DNA from: Faecalicatena contorta
GTDB taxonomy: Bacteria > Bacillota > Clostridia > Lachnospirales > Lachnospiraceae
Length of the DNA stretch: 64,000 nt
NCBI RefSeq assembly: GCF_021531975.1
Contig: NZ_JAFBIY010000005.1
Location: 168,463-232,462, forward strand
Direction: 5' to 3'
The notes under the pieces were generated by a model. That model saw only the letters and a program-made list of their open reading frames with translations, was not told the origin of the DNA and searched no databases. A program made the translations under genes and the position numbers. Below are positions 5,244-14,000 of this stretch, piece by piece. Every line of letters starts with the position of its first letter. The stretch's first letter is position 1.

Positions 5244-7103
5244 ATGGAAAAGAAAGAGCAGGATATAAAGAATATCATTGATGATAAGACAAAGGATGTA
5301 TCGGTTCCGGAGACTCTGCAGCCAGAGCAGATAGAGAAAATGCTGCAAAGAGAGAATGTTAAAAATAAACAAAGAAATAAAAAAATATACCGAACGGTGG
5401 AAATTCTGGCAGCATGCGCAGTATTTGCGGTTGGCATCTATGCCTATGGAAATCTGAAAAAGCAGCCAGAGCAAAATGGGGAAAACGAGTCTGCAGAAAT
5501 CAGTAAAAGCCATACGGTTGCAAGTGCACAGAGCTATGATGAGATTTATTCATATATGGAAGCCCAGCAGGAAGAACTGGAGGTGCTGGAGGATGGCGCT
5601 CTGTATGATACAGGTGTGATGACGGCAGAATCGTCCGCAGAAAGTTTTTCATCAAAACAAAGTGAAGCCGCAGCCAGAGGGGATTATTTGGAGACAAATG
5701 TGCGGCAGGAAGGCGTGGACGAAGGTGATGTGGCGAAAACAGACGGGAAATATCTGTTTGTTTTGAAGAATGATTCTCAGAAGATAGCAATCGTTGACAC
5801 AGACGGGAATATGAAGGAAGTCGGTGAGATAGAGGTTGAAGAAAATCATACGATTTACGAAATATATTTACTTCCGGAGAAACAGAAGTTAGTTCTTGTA
5901 GGCTCTGCGTATCCTGAAGAGCTGTCAGAGGTAATTACCTATGATATTTCAGACATTTCTTCGCCGCAAGAGCTGGGACGGGTAACGCAAAGCGGGTATT
6001 ATCAATCATCCAGACTGGTTGATGGATACGTTTATTTATTCAGTGAATATTATGCCGGCAATGATATTGAGAAGGACGAACCGAAAACATTTGTCCCGCT
6101 CGTAAATGATGAAGTAGTAAAAGAAACGGATATATATATGCCACTGACGCAAGAGGGAAGACAATACGAGGTTCTGACATCAATCAACGTCAACCATCCG
6201 GAGGTGGCCGCAGACAGTAAGGCGATTTTTACAAAGGGCGGGCAAATCTATGTAAGTAACGAGAATATATATTATTATGAGACAGAATGGCAGGCATTTG
6301 GGGACAGAAGTAAAACGACTGTTCGCAAAGTCTCTTATAAAGATGGGAAACTTAAGGCCAAAGCCCAGGGAACATTTGCAGGTTATATCAATGATTCCTT
6401 TTCCATTGATGAGTACGAAGGCAGGTTGCGTGTAGTGACAACCAGTGGCGATACCAATGCGGTTTATGTTCTGGATGAGGATCTGGAAATTATCGGAGAG
6501 ATTGAAGGCCTGGCAAAAGATGAAAGAGTGTATTCGGCACGTTTCATGGGCGATACAGCGTATTTTGTGACCTTTCGGGAGACAGATCCATTATTTACTG
6601 TCGATTTGTCTGATCCGGAAAATCCGACGATCATCGGTCAGCTTAAGATACCTGGTTTTTCGGAATATCTGCATTTTTATGGAGAAGGGAAGCTGCTTGG
6701 TATTGGTATGAATGTGGATGAAGAGACGCAGGTAACAGATGGTGTTAAACTTACCATATTTGATATTTCTGATAAGACAGATGTAAAGGAAGAGGCAACA
6801 TATGTATTGAAGGATGTCTATAGTACAGATGTCTTCTATGACTATAAAGCAGTCCTGATTGATGTTGAGAAAAATAGGATCGGATTTGCAGCATATCCTG
6901 CCGGAAACCAGAAATACTACCTTTTCTCATATGATGAAAAGGAAAAGCGTTTTATCTGTAACATGGAAGAGGAGATAAACGGCAACAGCTCCAGTACGGT
7001 GAGAGGCTTATATATTAACGATACTTTATACGTGGTACAGGGGAACGTGATCGAAGCGTACAGTCTAAGAGATTATAAAAAAGTAGATGATCTGATTCTG
7101 TAA
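5244..7103 (+). CDS. membrane-anchored beta-propeller protein, probable regulator of the adjacent ECF sigma factor
   Basis: 619 residues. Residues 1-49 are cytoplasmic and charged, with the PETLQPEQIEKML motif seen in several Lachnospiraceae anti-sigma-like proteins. Residues ~52-70 form one membrane span. The rest is extracellular and matches the Beta_propel (PF09826) family, signature NVRQEGVDEGDVAKTDGKYL around residue 153, followed by repeated four-strand blades. It is tightly linked to the ECF gene and shares its transcript. Inference: the propeller senses an envelope signal and the short N-terminus holds the sigma factor. The anti-sigma role is contextual; the fold call is strong. Confidence 0.8.
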   Translation: MEKKEQDIKNIIDDKTKDVSVPETLQPEQIEKMLQRENVKNKQRNKKIYRTVEILAACAVFAVGIYAYGNLKKQPEQNGENESAEISKSHTVASAQSYDEIYSYMEAQQEELEVLEDGALYDTGVMTAESSAESFSSKQSEAAARGDYLETNVRQEGVDEGDVAKTDGKYLFVLKNDSQKIAIVDTDGNMKEVGEIEVEENHTIYEIYLLPEKQKLVLVGSAYPEELSEVITYDISDISSPQELGRVTQSGYYQSSRLVDGYVYLFSEYYAGNDIEKDEPKTFVPLVNDEVVKETDIYMPLTQEGRQYEVLTSINVNHPEVAADSKAIFTKGGQIYVSNENIYYYETEWQAFGDRSKTTVRKVSYKDGKLKAKAQGTFAGYINDSFSIDEYEGRLRVVTTSGDTNAVYVLDEDLEIIGEIEGLAKDERVYSARFMGDTAYFVTFRETDPLFTVDLSDPENPTIIGQLKIPGFSEYLHFYGEGKLLGIGMNVDEETQVTDGVKLTIFDISDKTDVKEEATYVLKDVYSTDVFYDYKAVLIDVEKNRIGFAAYPAGNQKYYLFSYDEKEKRFICNMEEEINGNSSSTVRGLYINDTLYVVQGNVIEAYSLRDYKKVDDLIL

Positions 7104-7889
7104 GTTAAGTAAAGAGCTGCGTTGGCGGAAAGATTTTAAAAAGAATAAATAGTCAGAATATAATGCAAAATTAATACAATTATAAAATAATAAAATAAAA
7201 AATACAAAAATAGTGTTGACAAATATGGGGTGCAGTGATATTATTAAGTCAATCCAAAAGAGCAGTTCAACTTCCTGACGAGAAAGGGAATTGAAAAAAT
7301 ATTTCATATGTCGGTGAGATATTATAGCAAATGGAAATTGATGAAAGGAGGCTTACCCCGTTGGACAATTTTACAGAAATAACAATTCAATATATCCGTG
7401 GTATGGCAAATAGAAGTTCCCTGGGAATAAGCCTTAATCATAGATAAAAGAACCGGTAGTTTAGTTGAAGAACAGAGTCGGAGAAGAGAACCGGATATAA
7501 GGATTCCGATTTGCAGATATATTGAAAGAAAGAATACCACATAAATCAAAGAATTAGACGATGTGTAAAGAAACATCAGATAATATATCACATTTATATG
7601 AAAACTATATTAAATGAAGGTTATAGAAGAAATAACTTAATACTGTTATAGACAAATAATAAGGGCACTGGCTATAATGGAAACGGTTATAGGTATTATA
7701 ATAGCCAAAGGAAATATTTAGTATAGAAAAAAGAGGGATATAAATAATGATATCGAAGATTCGAAAAGAATAATTTCTTTAAAGAATCGGAAACTTTCGA
7801 TTTAATAACAAACAGGCATGGGAACTTGAGGAACAAAAGATACCCTCCGATATAATAAATATATAAAAAATGATAAAATTAAATAGAAG

Positions 7890-7929
7890 ATAGCCATTAT
7901 AATTAAGAGAATTGTAATGGCTATTTTTT
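7890..7929 (+). terminator. rho-independent terminator in intergenic region
   Basis: TAGCCATTA..AATT, short loop, AATT.TAATGGCTA then TTTTTT. It lies just upstream of the promoter for the repeat-rich AAA protein; the transcript it ends has no clear gene. Confidence 0.7.
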
Positions 7930-7938
7930 CTGTATATT

Positions 7939-7967
7939 TTGACAATAGATGTCTCGTATGCTACACT
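7939..7967 (+). promoter_or_regulatory. promoter of the TPR/AAA protein gene
   Basis: TTGACA (7939-7944), 17-base spacer, TACACT (7962-7967), about 80 bases before the start codon. Confidence 0.7.
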
Positions 7968-8049
7968 TATATGTGTAAAATTGCAGATAATGTATCTCGT
8001 TGGAAAAGACCCTTAAATAAATGGGGAGTATTAACAAATATATTTTGAG

Positions 8050-10929
8050 GTGAGGAAATTGGATAAATACGAATATCGGGTAAAAACAGAACAGATGCTG
8101 GAGTACATGGAGAACAGACAGTATAAAAAAGCAATGGAAATTGCAGATACGATCGACTGGAGACGTGTTAAGAATGCAACGATGCTTAATACTGTCAGCG
8201 AGATTTATGAGTATTGTGGAGAATTCCAGAAGAGCCGTGATATTTTATTTGTAGCTTTTGATCGTTCTCCGAACAGCCGTAAGATCGTATATCGTCTTGG
8301 TACGCTTGCTCTTAAGATTAATGATATTGATGAGGCATCTGATTGTTATGAGGAGTTCGTAAAGCTTGCTCCTAAGGATTCCAATCAGTATATATTAAAA
8401 TATAGAATACTGAGAGCTCGCCGTGCACCACTGTCGGAGCAGATTGCGGCACTGGAAGATTTCAAGAAGGCAGAATATGTTGAAAAATGGGCATATGAGC
8501 TGGCAAAGTTATATCAGGAAGCAGGTATGACGGCAAAATGTCTGGAGGAATGTGATGACCTCATATTGTGGTTCAGCGAAGGGAAATATGTGGTTCAGGC
8601 TATGGAACTCAAGATGAAATACAAGCCATTGACACCTCTTCAGCAGGAAAAGTATGAGAAAGAAAAAGGCATTAAGCCAAGAGTTCAGGTTGCAAAGCCG
8701 GAGGAAAAGCCGGAAGTAAAAGAACCAGTAAAGGGACCAGTGGTGGAAGAGGAACCAGTTAAAGAGTCCGTTGAAGAACCAGTTGAAGTAGAGGCAGATG
8801 CGACTCGTCGTATTCCGACAGGTGAGCTTACAAAGGCTCTTGCAGAGCTGGAGGCACAGGCTGCAGAGGCGCAGGAGCTCCCGGAAGAAGGTAAGAAATC
8901 ATCCATTACTACAGTTGTAAAGGGTGCTACTTTGGAGGAAGCCCTTGTCAGTGGTATGGCTCTTGCCAGCGGGCTGAATTTTGAAGAAAAGAAGATGGCT
9001 GAGAAAGAAGAAGAACTGCTTCTTTCCAGTAAGATGATGATTGATGATATCTTACAGGAGTGGGAAGAAAAGCAGAAGGAAAATGCACAGGCCATTGCAA
9101 AACAGAAGGAAAAGGATGAAGAACGCCTGAAAAAAGAGCGGGAAGAACTGGAAGCGCGTAGAGAAGCGGAACGTCTGGAAGCAGAACGACGCGAGGCAGA
9201 AGAAGTTGCAAGACGTGAGGCAGAAGAAGCCGCAAGACGCGAGGCGGAAGAAGCCGCAAGACGCGAGGCAGAGGAAGCCGCAAGGCGTGAGGCAGAGGAA
9301 GCCGCAAGACGTGAGGCAGAAGAAGCCGCAAGACGCGAGGCAGAGGAAGCCGCAAGACGCGAGGCAGAAGAAGCCGCAAGACGCGAGGCGGAAGAGGCCG
9401 CAAGACGTGAGGCAGAAGAGGCCGCAAGACGTGAGGCAGAGGAAGCCGCAAGACGTGAGGCAGAAGAAGCCGCAAGACGTGAGGCAGAGGAGAAGAAGAG
9501 CAGAGCACTTCCGGAAGATATACAGAAGCTTGTTGAAGAGTTAGAGGGTGCTGCAGCTGACTATGCAGATGATGATTTTGATATAGAAGAAGAACTGGAA
9601 GTTACGGAAGAAGATAATGAAGATGATTTTGCTATCGATCCGGATTTCCTGGATAGTTTTGATGACGAAGACGGATTCGTCGAAGAAGAGTATGATGAAG
9701 AAGAGTACGATGACGAAGACGACTTTGACGAAGAAGAGTATGCCGACGAAGACGACTTTGACGAAGTAGAATACGATGAAGATGACTATGCCGGATTTGA
9801 AGATGAAGACGAGTTTGATGAAGACGAGTTTGATGAAGACGAGTTTGATGAAGACGAGTTTGATGAAGACGAGTTTGACGAAGATGAGTTTGACGAAGAT
9901 GAGTTTGACGAGGACGAATTCGATGAAGTAGAGGATGAAGATGACTTTGGCGAGGATTCTTTTGATGAGGAAAACTTCTTTGACACAGATGAGCTTCCTG
10001 AGATAGAAGAACCTGAAGTAGAGGAGCCACTTGAGATTGAAGAACCTTCTGAGGAAGAGATCCAGAAACGAATCAAGAAGTCGAAAGGCAAAGGCGTTCC
10101 GTTTGACACAGGATTTGTTGTGACTGGCCGCTATGACCTGAATGCTACAAGTGAGATTGGATTGAAGGCGGGACTTACAGAAGAACAGAAGAAGCTGTTT
10201 TCTTACTTTGTACCTGTCAGAGGAATGAGCGAGCAGATCGTGGAGGTACTTGACAATGACAGAAGAGCACAGCGTGAGGGTACATCCTGTACAGGAAATC
10301 TGCTTGTAATCGGACGTAAGGGATCTGGAAAGACAGTTCTTGCTGTAGATATTGTAAAAGCAATTCAGAAACAGCGTAACCTGAAACAGGGCAAGGTTGC
10401 TATTGTAACTGGTGAATCTCTGAATAAAAAAGATCTGACAAATATTGTGCAGAAGCTTCGTGGTGGTGCGATTATTATTGAGAAAGCCGGTAAGCTGAAC
10501 TCCAGAACTATTCAGGAGCTGAATATGCTCATGGAGAAAAAGACAGGAGAGATGCTTTTTGTTCTGGAAGATCAGAGAAAGCCTCTGGAAAGAATTCTGA
10601 CAGCCAATCCGGATTTCAAGAAGAAGTTTACTTCCAAACTGGAGCTTCCGGTATTTATCAATGATGAGCTTGTAACTTTCGGTCAGACATATGCGAAGGA
10701 AAATGGATATAAGCTGGATGAAATGGGTATTCTTGCACTGTACAGCCGGATTGACGTGCTGCAGAGAGAGGATCATGCAGTGACTGTTGCAGAGGTTAAG
10801 GAAATTATGGATGAGGCAATTGCACATTCTCAGAAAGCAAATGTAAAGCATTTGGCGAGAAGAGTATTTGGCAGAAGTACGGACGAGTCCGACAGAATTA
10901 TTTTGAAGGAAGAGGATTTCAAAATATAA
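8050..10929 (+). CDS. TPR-like / Glu-Arg repeat / Asp-Glu repeat / AAA-type ATPase protein
   Basis: 959 residues in four parts. Residues 1-200 are helical repeats of TPR type ([20 protein letters not shown], then [19 protein letters not shown]). About 215-380 is a Pro/Glu linker. About 385-480 holds 12 tandem EEAARREA units, a long predicted charged helix, and about 505-660 is very acidic and includes eight FDEDE units. Residues ~700-935 are an AAA-like domain with Walker A GRKGSGKT near 754, an AIIIEKAG Walker-B-like strand (Asp/Glu changed), and a C-terminal lid similar to CbbX/SpoVK-type ATPases. The start is GTG 8050 or, better spaced from GAGGTGAGG, TTG 8059. It has its own promoter and terminator. 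Lachnospiraceae homologues exist as 'TPR protein'; cellular role unknown. Confidence 0.75.
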   Translation: MRKLDKYEYRVKTEQMLEYMENRQYKKAMEIADTIDWRRVKNATMLNTVSEIYEYCGEFQKSRDILFVAFDRSPNSRKIVYRLGTLALKINDIDEASDCYEEFVKLAPKDSNQYILKYRILRARRAPLSEQIAALEDFKKAEYVEKWAYELAKLYQEAGMTAKCLEECDDLILWFSEGKYVVQAMELKMKYKPLTPLQQEKYEKEKGIKPRVQVAKPEEKPEVKEPVKGPVVEEEPVKESVEEPVEVEADATRRIPTGELTKALAELEAQAAEAQELPEEGKKSSITTVVKGATLEEALVSGMALASGLNFEEKKMAEKEEELLLSSKMMIDDILQEWEEKQKENAQAIAKQKEKDEERLKKEREELEARREAERLEAERREAEEVARREAEEAARREAEEAARREAEEAARREAEEAARREAEEAARREAEEAARREAEEAARREAEEAARREAEEAARREAEEAARREAEEAARREAEEKKSRALPEDIQKLVEELEGAAADYADDDFDIEEELEVTEEDNEDDFAIDPDFLDSFDDEDGFVEEEYDEEEYDDEDDFDEEEYADEDDFDEVEYDEDDYAGFEDEDEFDEDEFDEDEFDEDEFDEDEFDEDEFDEDEFDEDEFDEVEDEDDFGEDSFDEENFFDTDELPEIEEPEVEEPLEIEEPSEEEIQKRIKKSKGKGVPFDTGFVVTGRYDLNATSEIGLKAGLTEEQKKLFSYFVPVRGMSEQIVEVLDNDRRAQREGTSCTGNLLVIGRKGSGKTVLAVDIVKAIQKQRNLKQGKVAIVTGESLNKKDLTNIVQKLRGGAIIIEKAGKLNSRTIQELNMLMEKKTGEMLFVLEDQRKPLERILTANPDFKKKFTSKLELPVFINDELVTFGQTYAKENGYKLDEMGILALYSRIDVLQREDHAVTVAEVKEIMDEAIAHSQKANVKHLARRVFGRSTDESDRIILKEEDFKI
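9202..9489 (+). repeat. 12 x 24-bp in-frame tandem repeat (Glu/Arg/Ala coiled segment)
   Basis: Unit GAAGCCGCAAGACGTGAGGC plus AGAA, encoding EAARREAE; 12 units with synonymous changes only (plus one Val variant in the first). It lies inside the TPR/AAA gene. The unit is translated in frame, so it is a protein repeat, likely variable in copy number. Confidence 0.95.
9811..9930 (+). repeat. 8 x 15-bp in-frame tandem repeat (Asp/Glu/Phe)
   Basis: Unit GAGTTTGATGAAGAC encoding EFDED, eight copies with mostly synonymous changes, in the acidic part of the TPR/AAA protein. Confidence 0.95.
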
Positions 10930-10938
10930 GAACAGAAG

Positions 10939-10980
10939 AGAGCTTTGACGAAGGAAGATTTGTCAAAGCTCTTTATTTTT
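10939..10980 (+). terminator. terminator of the TPR/AAA gene
   Basis: AGAGCTTTGAC, 12-base loop, GTCAAAGCTCT then TTATTTTT. Confidence 0.85.
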
Positions 10981-11039
10981 GTGTGTATCTAAAGTATAAT
11001 ATATAGTATATTACAACGGAATGTATGAGGATGTAAGAT

Positions 11040-12947
11040 ATGGGAAAAAAGAAAAAATCGTATGAAATTGGGGAACTTGACAGTTATCTGTTTGGACAGG
11101 GTAATCATTATGAGATTTATAAGAAGATGGGAGCTCATAAGGTTAAGAAAGGAAAAACAGAGGGCGTTTATTTTGCGGTATGGGCGCCGAATGCGAAATC
11201 GGTATCTGTTGTCGGAGATTTTAACGGATGGGACACAGAAGCTAATCCTATGAAGCGGGAAGAAACAATTGGTATCTATACGTGCTTTGTGCCGGGAGTA
11301 GAAGAGTATGCGCTGTATAAGTACTGCATAGAGACATGTACAGGCGAGTATATTTTTAAAGCTGACCCGTATGCAAACTATGCAGAGATTCGTCCGGGTA
11401 CTGCTTCCAAAGTTGTTGATATCTCTCACTTGAAATGGTCAGACAGCGCATGGATGGAAAACAGAAAGACATGGAAGCATACAGAGAACCCTATGTCCGT
11501 GTATGAAGTACATATTGGTTCATGGAAACGCCATCTGGGTGAGGAAGGAACAGGATTTTATAATTATCGTGAGTTTGCAAAAGAGATTGTAAAATATGTG
11601 AAAGATATGGGTTATACACATATTGAGCTTATCGGAATTGCAGAGCATCCATTTGATGGTTCATGGGGTTATCAGGTAACAGGATATTTTGCACCGACCT
11701 CCCGTTACGGAACACCAGAGGATTTCGCATGGATGGTGAATTATCTCCATCGGAATAAGATCGGTGTCATTCTTGACTGGGTGCCGGCACATTTCCCAAG
11801 AGATGCATATGGACTGGCTAATTTTGACGGCACACCGACATATGAATATGCAAATCCCAGAAAGGGTGAGCATCCGGACTGGGGTACCAAGATATTTGAT
11901 TATGCAAAGAATGAAGTAAGTAACTTCCTGATCTCTAATGCATTGTTCTGGACGGAGCAGTTCCACATTGATGGACTTCGGGTAGATGCTGTTGCATCTA
12001 TGTTATATCTGGATTACGGAAAGCAGGATGGACAGTGGGTTGCAAATAAATATGGCGGTAAAGAGAATCTGGAAGCAATCGAATTCCTGCGCCATCTGAA
12101 TTCTGTTATGGCAAAGCGTAATCCGGGAGTACTTATGATCGCGGAAGAATCTACAGCATGGCCACATGTAACCGGAGATGTAGAGGAAGGCGGACTTGGT
12201 TTTAGTCTGAAATGGAATATGGGCTGGATGCATGACTTTACAGAGTATATGAAGCTGGATCCGTATTTCAGAAAATATAATCATAATTCCATGACATTTG
12301 CAATGAGTTATGCCTACAGTGAGAATTATATCCTTGTATTGTCACACGACGAGGTCGTGCATTTGAAATGCTCAATGCTCAATAAGATGCCGGGACTTGG
12401 ATTTGACAAATATGCAAACCTGAAAGCGGGATATGCATTTATGATCGGTCATTCCGGTAAGAAGCTTCTTTTTATGGGACAGGAATTTGCACAGCTTCGT
12501 GAATGGAGTGAAGAAAGAGAGCTTGACTGGTATCTTCTCGCTGAGCCGGAGCATCAGGCGATCCAGAACTGGGTAAGAGATCTTCTTCATCTGTATAAAA
12601 AGAAGAAAGCATTATATGAAGTGGAGACATCATGGGAAGGATTTGAATGGATAAATGCAGACGATGCTGACAGGAGTATCTTCAGCTTTATGCGTCACTC
12701 CAAAGATGGAAAGAAGAATCTCCTCTTCGTGTGCAACTTTACACCTGTAGAAAGACCGGATTATCGTGTGGGTGTACCGCGCAAGAAGCAGTATAAGCTT
12801 ATTATGAACAGTGACGATGTGAAATATGGTGGAACCGGCGAAGAGAGACCATTAGTATACAAGGCAGAAAAGCAGGAATGCGATGGAAGAGACTTTTCAT
12901 TTGCGTATCCATTACCTGCTTATGGAGTTGCAATATTTGAATTCTAA
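11040..12947 (+). CDS. glgB: 1,4-alpha-glucan branching enzyme
   Basis: 635 residues, normal for GlgB. The enzyme cuts alpha-1,4-glucan chains and rejoins them by alpha-1,6 bonds during glycogen synthesis. An N-terminal CBM48-like domain (VYFAVWAPNAKSVSVVGDFN, about 41-60) is followed by the GH13 barrel. The barrel shows DGLRVDAVASML (nucleophile Asp), MIAEESTAWP (acid/base Glu) and LSHDEVVH (transition-state Asp), then a C-terminal beta domain. A GAGGATG ribosome binding site precedes ATG. It is a single gene between two terminators; no other glycogen gene is in the window, which is unusual since glg genes often cluster. Confidence 0.95.
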   Translation: MGKKKKSYEIGELDSYLFGQGNHYEIYKKMGAHKVKKGKTEGVYFAVWAPNAKSVSVVGDFNGWDTEANPMKREETIGIYTCFVPGVEEYALYKYCIETCTGEYIFKADPYANYAEIRPGTASKVVDISHLKWSDSAWMENRKTWKHTENPMSVYEVHIGSWKRHLGEEGTGFYNYREFAKEIVKYVKDMGYTHIELIGIAEHPFDGSWGYQVTGYFAPTSRYGTPEDFAWMVNYLHRNKIGVILDWVPAHFPRDAYGLANFDGTPTYEYANPRKGEHPDWGTKIFDYAKNEVSNFLISNALFWTEQFHIDGLRVDAVASMLYLDYGKQDGQWVANKYGGKENLEAIEFLRHLNSVMAKRNPGVLMIAEESTAWPHVTGDVEEGGLGFSLKWNMGWMHDFTEYMKLDPYFRKYNHNSMTFAMSYAYSENYILVLSHDEVVHLKCSMLNKMPGLGFDKYANLKAGYAFMIGHSGKKLLFMGQEFAQLREWSEERELDWYLLAEPEHQAIQNWVRDLLHLYKKKKALYEVETSWEGFEWINADDADRSIFSFMRHSKDGKKNLLFVCNFTPVERPDYRVGVPRKKQYKLIMNSDDVKYGGTGEERPLVYKAEKQECDGRDFSFAYPLPAYGVAIFEF

Positions 12948-12961
12948 AAAAGAGGATACGG

Positions 12962-12996
12962 AAAAGGAGCTATTCATGCGGATAGCTCCTTTTTTG
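12962..12996. terminator. terminator of glgB (bidirectional shape)
   Basis: AAAAGGAGCTAT, loop, ATAGCTCCTTTTTT; the A run on the left side also suits the convergent minus-strand gene. Confidence 0.85.
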
Positions 12997-13001
12997 TGGA
13001 C

Positions 13002-13940
13002 TTATAGTTCCAGTGCTTTGAAGTACATAAACCTCAGCTCTGGATGTCTGGTACGGATAAAATAACTATCCAGAGTCCGGCATGCTTTCTGAAACCAGAG
13101 AAGCTTTTCTGTATCAGGGTCCTCTTTGCATTGGGATTCATATAATTGCAGTAAATGGATCAGAAGCCAGTCCATGCGTTCGCCGTGGACAAGTGTGTGA
13201 TCTTCAGTAAGCGGAAGGTACCCGAAAAACTGAAGCTCTTCATTCATCTTCTCTAAGGTGATGTCTGGGAGCCGCAGTATAAGAATATGGCGGATCATTG
13301 TCTTTCGGGGAATTTCGCCCAGGAGCTTCATCTGCCGGGTGAATTCGGAGTCATACCGGGTGCTGGTAATATGTTTTCGCAAAAGCTTCTGGGGGATGTT
13401 TTTGTTCTGTATATAGTTAAATGCATCTGTAAAGTACAGATGGCGCAGATAATGCTGTATTCGTTCCGGCAGGATCTGAAGCTGTATAAGACGTTCCGAA
13501 GGCACTTTTTCCAGATACGCCCTGGACAGTTCAAGCATGTGTGCCGACCTTTCCTGATATTCGGGGGATTTGAGCTGCTTTTCTGTAAGATAAACAGAAA
13601 GGCTGCGGTCATAATACGCCTGGATGAGCCAGGATAACTGGGCATCGGAAAGCTCCAGAGCCTGACCCAGAAGCAGGCATTGCTTGCGATTTCCCGGTAC
13701 AGCTCTTCCGGTTCTCCAGTAGCGAAGCTTCAAAAGAGAGGAAGTCTTTTCGGGAGATCTGCCATACATGCGTTCATAGAGAAGCCTGTCGGTATCAATT
13801 TTACTGTTCAGGTGACAGGCATTCTGAAGCTGTCTGTGATATTCCTGTAGTTTGATAAGTTCCGGTCGGGTATTCTGACTCAGCTGGATACACTGATTTG
13901 CCAGAGTGTGCAGTTGCTTTGTTACCGATGATGTATACAT
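13002..13940 (-). CDS. hypothetical protein with an HTH-like segment, second gene after the membrane-fused sigma factor
   Basis: The start chosen is the ATG at 13940 (MYTSSVTKQLHTLANQC), which has GGAGGA at 6 bases; an ATG 51 bases upstream has no ribosome binding site. It gives 312 residues, helical throughout, with no membrane span. Residues ~70-105 (LKLRYWRTGRAVPGNRKQCL followed by LGQALELSDAQLSWLIQ) look like a helix-turn-helix of the XRE type, and the rest resembles the helical sensor part of peptide-responsive regulators. It follows the sigma-fusion gene by 60 bases and its ribosome binding site is inside a 13-bp hairpin arm, so its translation is probably limited. Function not established. 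Confidence 0.65.
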   Translation of the reverse strand: MYTSSVTKQLHTLANQCIQLSQNTRPELIKLQEYHRQLQNACHLNSKIDTDRLLYERMYGRSPEKTSSLLKLRYWRTGRAVPGNRKQCLLLGQALELSDAQLSWLIQAYYDRSLSVYLTEKQLKSPEYQERSAHMLELSRAYLEKVPSERLIQLQILPERIQHYLRHLYFTDAFNYIQNKNIPQKLLRKHITSTRYDSEFTRQMKLLGEIPRKTMIRHILILRLPDITLEKMNEELQFFGYLPLTEDHTLVHGERMDWLLIHLLQLYESQCKEDPDTEKLLWFQKACRTLDSYFIRTRHPELRFMYFKALEL

Positions 13941-13944
13941 AATA

Positions 13945-13989
13945 GTCCTCCGATTGCATGTTCTGTTAATATATTCGCAATCGGAGGAC
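13945..13989 (-). promoter_or_regulatory. 13-bp inverted repeat that sequesters the ribosome binding site of the downstream gene
   Basis: Perfect arms GTCCTCCGATTGC and GCAATCGGAGGAC separated by 19 bases. In minus-strand RNA the 3' arm contains the GGAGGA ribosome binding site of the gene starting at 13940, and the 5' arm begins about 11 bases after the upstream stop codon. There is no T run, so it is not a terminator. It could impose translational coupling, regulated opening, or act as an operator for a dimeric repressor. Confidence 0.7.
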
Positions 13990-14000
13990 ATAAGGGGACA

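Larger units (their letters stand above)
7104..8049. other. long AT-rich intergenic region with decayed sequence
   Basis: About 950 bases with no ORF that has both a ribosome binding site and protein-like composition. At 7350-7358 there is a GGAGGCTTACCCC motif resembling the toxin leader at 4347-4357, and at 7655-7695 an imperfect GGCTATAAT/ATTATAATAGCC foldback. A hairpin with a T run at 7890-7929 looks like a terminator, so an untranslated or decayed transcript may lie here. Nothing else recognised. Confidence 0.4.

Noticed and set aside
7322..7591. 89-codon minus-strand frame in the AT-rich gap
   Set aside because: No ribosome binding site and composition typical of random AT-rich DNA.
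9202..9489. Regular 24-bp repeats resembling a CRISPR or minisatellite array
   Set aside because: Units are contiguous without spacers and are translated in frame with mainly synonymous changes; they are a protein repeat.
8948..10851. Long open frames on the other strand and in other frames across the repeat gene (up to 436 codons)
   Set aside because: They are shadows of the biased codon repeats, with low-complexity products and no ribosome binding sites.
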